A stretch of DNA of 64,000 nt, taken from the NCBI RefSeq assembly GCF_035918235.1, contig NZ_CP109486.1, forward strand, positions 744,001-808,000, written 5' to 3'. Of the stretch, positions 61,125 to 64,000 are shown piece by piece (the first letter of the stretch is position 1; the number at the start of each line of letters is the position of its first letter). The notes beneath the pieces were generated by a model, which saw only the letters and a list, made by a program, of their open reading frames with translations, was not told the DNA's origin and ran no database searches. The stretch is from Streptomyces sp. NBC_01445 (lineage in GTDB: Bacteria; Actinomycetota; Actinomycetes; Streptomycetales; Streptomycetaceae). The position numbers and the translations under genes are program-made.

Positions 61125-63512
61125 ATGGTGGCACTGGTTTTCCCGGGACAGGGATCGCAGCGCAAGGGCATGGGGGCCGACCTGTTCGCCCGCTTCCCCG
61201 ATCTGACGCGGCAGGCGGACACGGTCCTCGGCCACTCGGTGGAGGAACTGTGCCGCTCCTCGGGCGACGGCAGGCTCGACCGCACCGAGTACGCGCAGCC
61301 CGCCCTGTTCGTGGTCAGCGCCCTGTCGTATCTGGCCCGGGATCCGGGGCTGCCCCAGCCGACGTTGCTGGCCGGGCACAGCCTGGGCGAGTACGGCGCT
61401 CTGTTCGCCGCGGGCTGTTTCGACTTCGCCACCGGGGTACGCCTTGTCCGCGAACGGGGCGCCCTGATGGGGCGCGCCCAGGGCGGTGGAATGCTGGCGG
61501 TGCTCGGCGTCGACGGCGACGAGGTGCAGGCGCTGCTCGCCGGGACCGGGGCGCGCCAGGTCGATGTCGCGAACTACAACACGCCCACCCAGACGGTGTT
61601 GTCCGGCCCGCTGGAGGAACTGCGCATGGTCTCCGCGGCCCTGGGACAACGGCCGGGGGTGCGATGTGTGCCCGTGCGGGTGAGCGCGGCGTTCCACTCC
61701 CGCCATATGCGCCCGGCCGCGCAGGAATTCGCGACGTTCCTGACCGGGTTCTCCTTCGCCGATCCGCACCGCACGGTCATCTCCAGCGTGACGGCACGCC
61801 CGTACGGGGCGGGGCAGGTCGCCGAGTTGCTGTCCCGTCAGATCGAGAGCCCCGTGCGGTGGTCGGAGACCATGGCCTACCTCAGGGAGCGCGGGACGAC
61901 GGAGCTGGAGGAGATGGGGCCGGGCAAGGTCCTGACGGGCCTGTGGAAGCAGGGCCGCGCCGACGGGGCGAAGGCCCGGGCCGTGGTGCCCGCACCGGTA
62001 GCGGTGGCGGCCGGTGTCCCCGCGGCGGCCGCGGCCCGGACGCCCGTTTCCTCGGCTCCTGTGGCGGCGCGGGCGGCGACTGCGGCGCCCGCCCGCCCAT
62101 CGGACCCCGCTCCCCCGGCTCCCCGCACCGCCCCCTCCCCCGCCGCGCCCGTGCCCCCCGCCTCCGTTTCGCGCGGGCAGCGGGCCGAGGAGCTGGGCAG
62201 TGCCGAGTTCCGGCGGGACTACGGGATCCGTTATGCCTATCTCGCCGGGGCCATGTTCCGCGGGATCGCCTCGGCGGAGCTGGTCATCCGCATGGGGCGG
62301 GCCGGCCTCATGGGGTTCTTCGGGGCCGGCGGGCTCGGGCTCGACAAGGTGGAGAGCGCCCTGGTGCGGATCAAGGACGCACTCGGTCCGGACGGCCGGT
62401 ACGGCATGAACCTGCTGCACTCGATCGACGACCCGGCGTACGAGCACGCCATCGTCGACCTGTGCCTCAAGCACGGTGTCCACGACGTGGAGGCCGCCGG
62501 ATTCACCCAACTCACTCCGGCCGTCGTGCAGTTCCGCTTCTCCGGTGCCCACCGGGATGCCGCGGGCCGCCCCGTCGCCGTGCGCCGGGTGCTCGCCAAG
62601 GTGTCGCGGCCCGAGGTCGCGGCCGCCTTCATGGCGCCCGCGCCCGCGGCGATCCTGCGCCGGCTGACCGCCGACGGACGGCTGACGCCTCAGGAGGCCG
62701 AGATCGCCGCCGAGCTGCCGGTCGGCCAGGACATCTGTGTCGAGGCCGACTCCGGGGGCCACACGGACGGCGGCGCGGCCCTGACGCTGTTGCCCTCGAT
62801 GATCCGCCATCGCGACGCGGCGATGGCCCGGCACGGTTACGGCCGGCGGATCCGGATCGGTGCGGCCGGTGGCATCGGTGCTCCCGAGGCCGTCGCCGCC
62901 GCGTTCGTCCTCGGTGCCGACTTCGTGCTGACCGGCAGCGTCAACCAGTGCTCGCCCGAGGCGGGTACCTCCGACGCCGTCAAGGACATCCTGGCCGGTC
63001 TCGATGTGCAGGACACCGCGTACGCGCCCGCGGGCGACATGTTCGAGATCGGTGCCCGGGTCCAAGTGGTCCGCAAGGGAACGCTGTTCGCGGCGCGCGG
63101 CAACAAGCTGTACCAGCTCTACCGCAGCCACGACAGCTGGGAGTCGATCGACGCGGGAACCCGGCGCTCCGTCGAGGAGACCTACTTCAAGCGGCCGTTC
63201 GCCGAGGTGTGGGAGGAGACCCGCGCCTACCACCTCGGGCGGGGGCGCGACGCCGAGATCGAGAAGGCGGACCGGCTGCCCAAGCACCGGATGGCCCTGG
63301 CGTTCCGCTGGTACTTCGCCCGCTCGGTGCGCTGGGGCCTGGAGGGCGAACCGACGCAGAAGGTCAACTACCAGATCCAGTGCGGCCCGGCGATCGGCGC
63401 CTTCAACTACGTGGTGCGCGGCACCGGCCTCGAGGACTGGCGTCACCGTCATGTCGACCTGATCGCCGAACACCTGATGACGGGCGCCGCCGACGTCCTC
63501 GCCCGCCGCTGA
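61125..63512 (+). CDS. Trans-acting acyltransferase fused to PfaD-type enoyl reductase
   Basis: The protein has 795 residues, with ATG 61125 behind AGGAGGG. The N-terminal malonyl-CoA acyltransferase (about 1-285) has FPGQGSQRKGMG, the active-site Ser in LAGHSLGEYGALFAAG (about residue 86) and His in VSAAFHSRHMRPAA. An Ala/Pro-rich linker (about 287-345) follows. The C-terminal FMN enoyl reductase of the PfaD/2-nitropropane-dioxygenase family (about 350-790) has GFFGAGGLGLDKVE, EADSGGHTDGG and AAGGIGAPEAVAAAFVLGADFVLTGSVNQ (read in parts). The same AT-ER order and size are known from trans-AT polyketide clusters such as leinamycin (LnmG). AT-less PKS modules are therefore expected beyond the right edge. 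Confidence 0.93.
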   Translation: MVALVFPGQGSQRKGMGADLFARFPDLTRQADTVLGHSVEELCRSSGDGRLDRTEYAQPALFVVSALSYLARDPGLPQPTLLAGHSLGEYGALFAAGCFDFATGVRLVRERGALMGRAQGGGMLAVLGVDGDEVQALLAGTGARQVDVANYNTPTQTVLSGPLEELRMVSAALGQRPGVRCVPVRVSAAFHSRHMRPAAQEFATFLTGFSFADPHRTVISSVTARPYGAGQVAELLSRQIESPVRWSETMAYLRERGTTELEEMGPGKVLTGLWKQGRADGAKARAVVPAPVAVAAGVPAAAAARTPVSSAPVAARAATAAPARPSDPAPPAPRTAPSPAAPVPPASVSRGQRAEELGSAEFRRDYGIRYAYLAGAMFRGIASAELVIRMGRAGLMGFFGAGGLGLDKVESALVRIKDALGPDGRYGMNLLHSIDDPAYEHAIVDLCLKHGVHDVEAAGFTQLTPAVVQFRFSGAHRDAAGRPVAVRRVLAKVSRPEVAAAFMAPAPAAILRRLTADGRLTPQEAEIAAELPVGQDICVEADSGGHTDGGAALTLLPSMIRHRDAAMARHGYGRRIRIGAAGGIGAPEAVAAAFVLGADFVLTGSVNQCSPEAGTSDAVKDILAGLDVQDTAYAPAGDMFEIGARVQVVRKGTLFAARGNKLYQLYRSHDSWESIDAGTRRSVEETYFKRPFAEVWEETRAYHLGRGRDAEIEKADRLPKHRMALAFRWYFARSVRWGLEGEPTQKVNYQIQCGPAIGAFNYVVRGTGLEDWRHRHVDLIAEHLMTGAADVLARR

Positions 63513-63581
63513 CCGTGCGCCGCCCGGCAGCGGCGGACGGCGGGCGGCACACGTATCGATCCACCGAACCCTGGAGCCACC

Positions 63582-64000
63582 ATGACCACCCTGACCTTCC
63601 ACTCGACCAACTCCGGTGTGATCGTGGAGCGCACCGCCCAGCTCAAGCAGGCCCATCGGGCCGAGGGCCGCCGGATCGCCCTGGAGCAGGCCGCGTACCT
63701 CAACGACAAGTTCGCGGGGCAGACCACGGTCACCGTGCACGAGGAGACGTTCGGCGTCCGGGACCGGCTGCACTGGCTGGTGCACCTGCCCAAGCTCAGC
63801 GGCCACCGCGAGATCTCCCGGCTGCTCGACGGCGACGAGGGGCCGGCCGCGGACTCCGACTGGCACGGCATGTTCGTCGACGGCTCGTTCTCGGAGACGG
63901 CGCTGATCCCGCAGCACTGGGGCATGTACGGCACCGACGAGGCGCTGCCCGAGGGCACCGTCATCGACGCCGCCGCGCCCGACCTGCGCGTCCCGCCGGC
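63582..64000 (+). CDS. Second member of the unknown barrel-like family, 3' part cut by the window edge
   Basis: ATG 63582 with CTGGAG upstream opens a frame that stays open to the right edge (139 codons). It repeats the family pattern of the gene at 59357: STNSGVIVERTAQLKQAHRA, VTVHEETFGVRDRLHWLVHL and WHGMFVDGSFSETALIPQH. It follows the AT-PfaD gene by 70 bp, so two members of this family flank the two polyketide accessory genes. The function is unknown. Confidence 0.75.
   Translation, partial: MTTLTFHSTNSGVIVERTAQLKQAHRAEGRRIALEQAAYLNDKFAGQTTVTVHEETFGVRDRLHWLVHLPKLSGHREISRLLDGDEGPAADSDWHGMFVDGSFSETALIPQHWGMYGTDEALPEGTVIDAAAPDLRVPP

Overview
The window is high-GC actinobacterial DNA, almost certainly Streptomyces. 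Codon third positions are strongly G/C, starts are often GTG or TTG behind GGAGG-type ribosome binding sites, many genes overlap by ATGA/GTGA, and the regulators are Streptomyces types (ECF41 sigma factor, LAL-family LuxR regulator, TetR/MFS pair). Most of the window (about 12.7 kb to the right edge) is one large hybrid non-ribosomal peptide (NRPS) cluster that carries trans-AT polyketide accessory genes and continues past position 64000.

Left flank (1-12.5 kb): a secreted protein cut by the left edge; a flavoprotein dehydrogenase translationally coupled to an ECF41 sigma factor; an aminoglycoside-phosphotransferase-fold kinase; a TetR repressor divergent from a 14-TM drug exporter; a TnpB element; an NmrA-like oxidoreductase; an HD-domain protein; and a histidinol-phosphate-aminotransferase-like enzyme. 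Two broken IS5-type transposase ends and a 29-bp tandem repeat show that mobile elements have worked on this flank.

Cluster, left arm (12.7-24.3 kb, + strand): LAL regulator, MbtH, C-A-T NRPS, two tandem clavaminate-synthase/TauD-like dioxygenases, GNAT, membrane fatty-acid desaturase, LysA-like PLP decarboxylase, then a strong terminator. An island of IS debris with a secreted beta-helix protein (24.36-26.94 kb) separates this arm from a minus-strand operon (34.8-26.9 kb): 2OG-Fe dioxygenase, C-A-T NRPS, MFS exporter and membrane M28 peptidase. A divergent region with a perfect 14-bp inverted repeat leads into the right arm (35.0-64 kb, + strand): C-T NRPS, type II thioesterase, mycofactocin-type SDR, Thr-activating A-T NRPS with a decayed condensation domain, cysteine hydrolase, HypE homologue, HypF homologue, SHMT-like PLP enzyme, class I glutamine amidotransferase, a large FAAL-ACP-C-A(Ser)-T synthetase, a stand-alone C domain, P450 and ferredoxin, YCII protein, alpha/beta hydrolase, a TnpB insertion, a duplicated unknown-family protein, enoyl-CoA hydratase, an AT-PfaD fusion and the start of another copy of the unknown family.

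How they may work together (inference): a fatty acid is adenylated by the FAAL and passed to Ser. Further modules add a Ser-like residue, Thr and a residue of unpredicted identity. Dioxygenases, P450 and SDR oxidise the chain, and trans-AT polyketide enzymes extend or reduce it. The most unusual part is the complete HypE/HypF pair, normally the cyanide-forming machinery of [NiFe]-hydrogenase maturation, set among NRPS genes with no other hydrogenase gene in the window. It suggests a nitrile, cyanamide, thiocyanate or carbamoyl group in the product. Positions, motifs and strand were read from the sequence; family assignments rest on recognised motifs without database searches.
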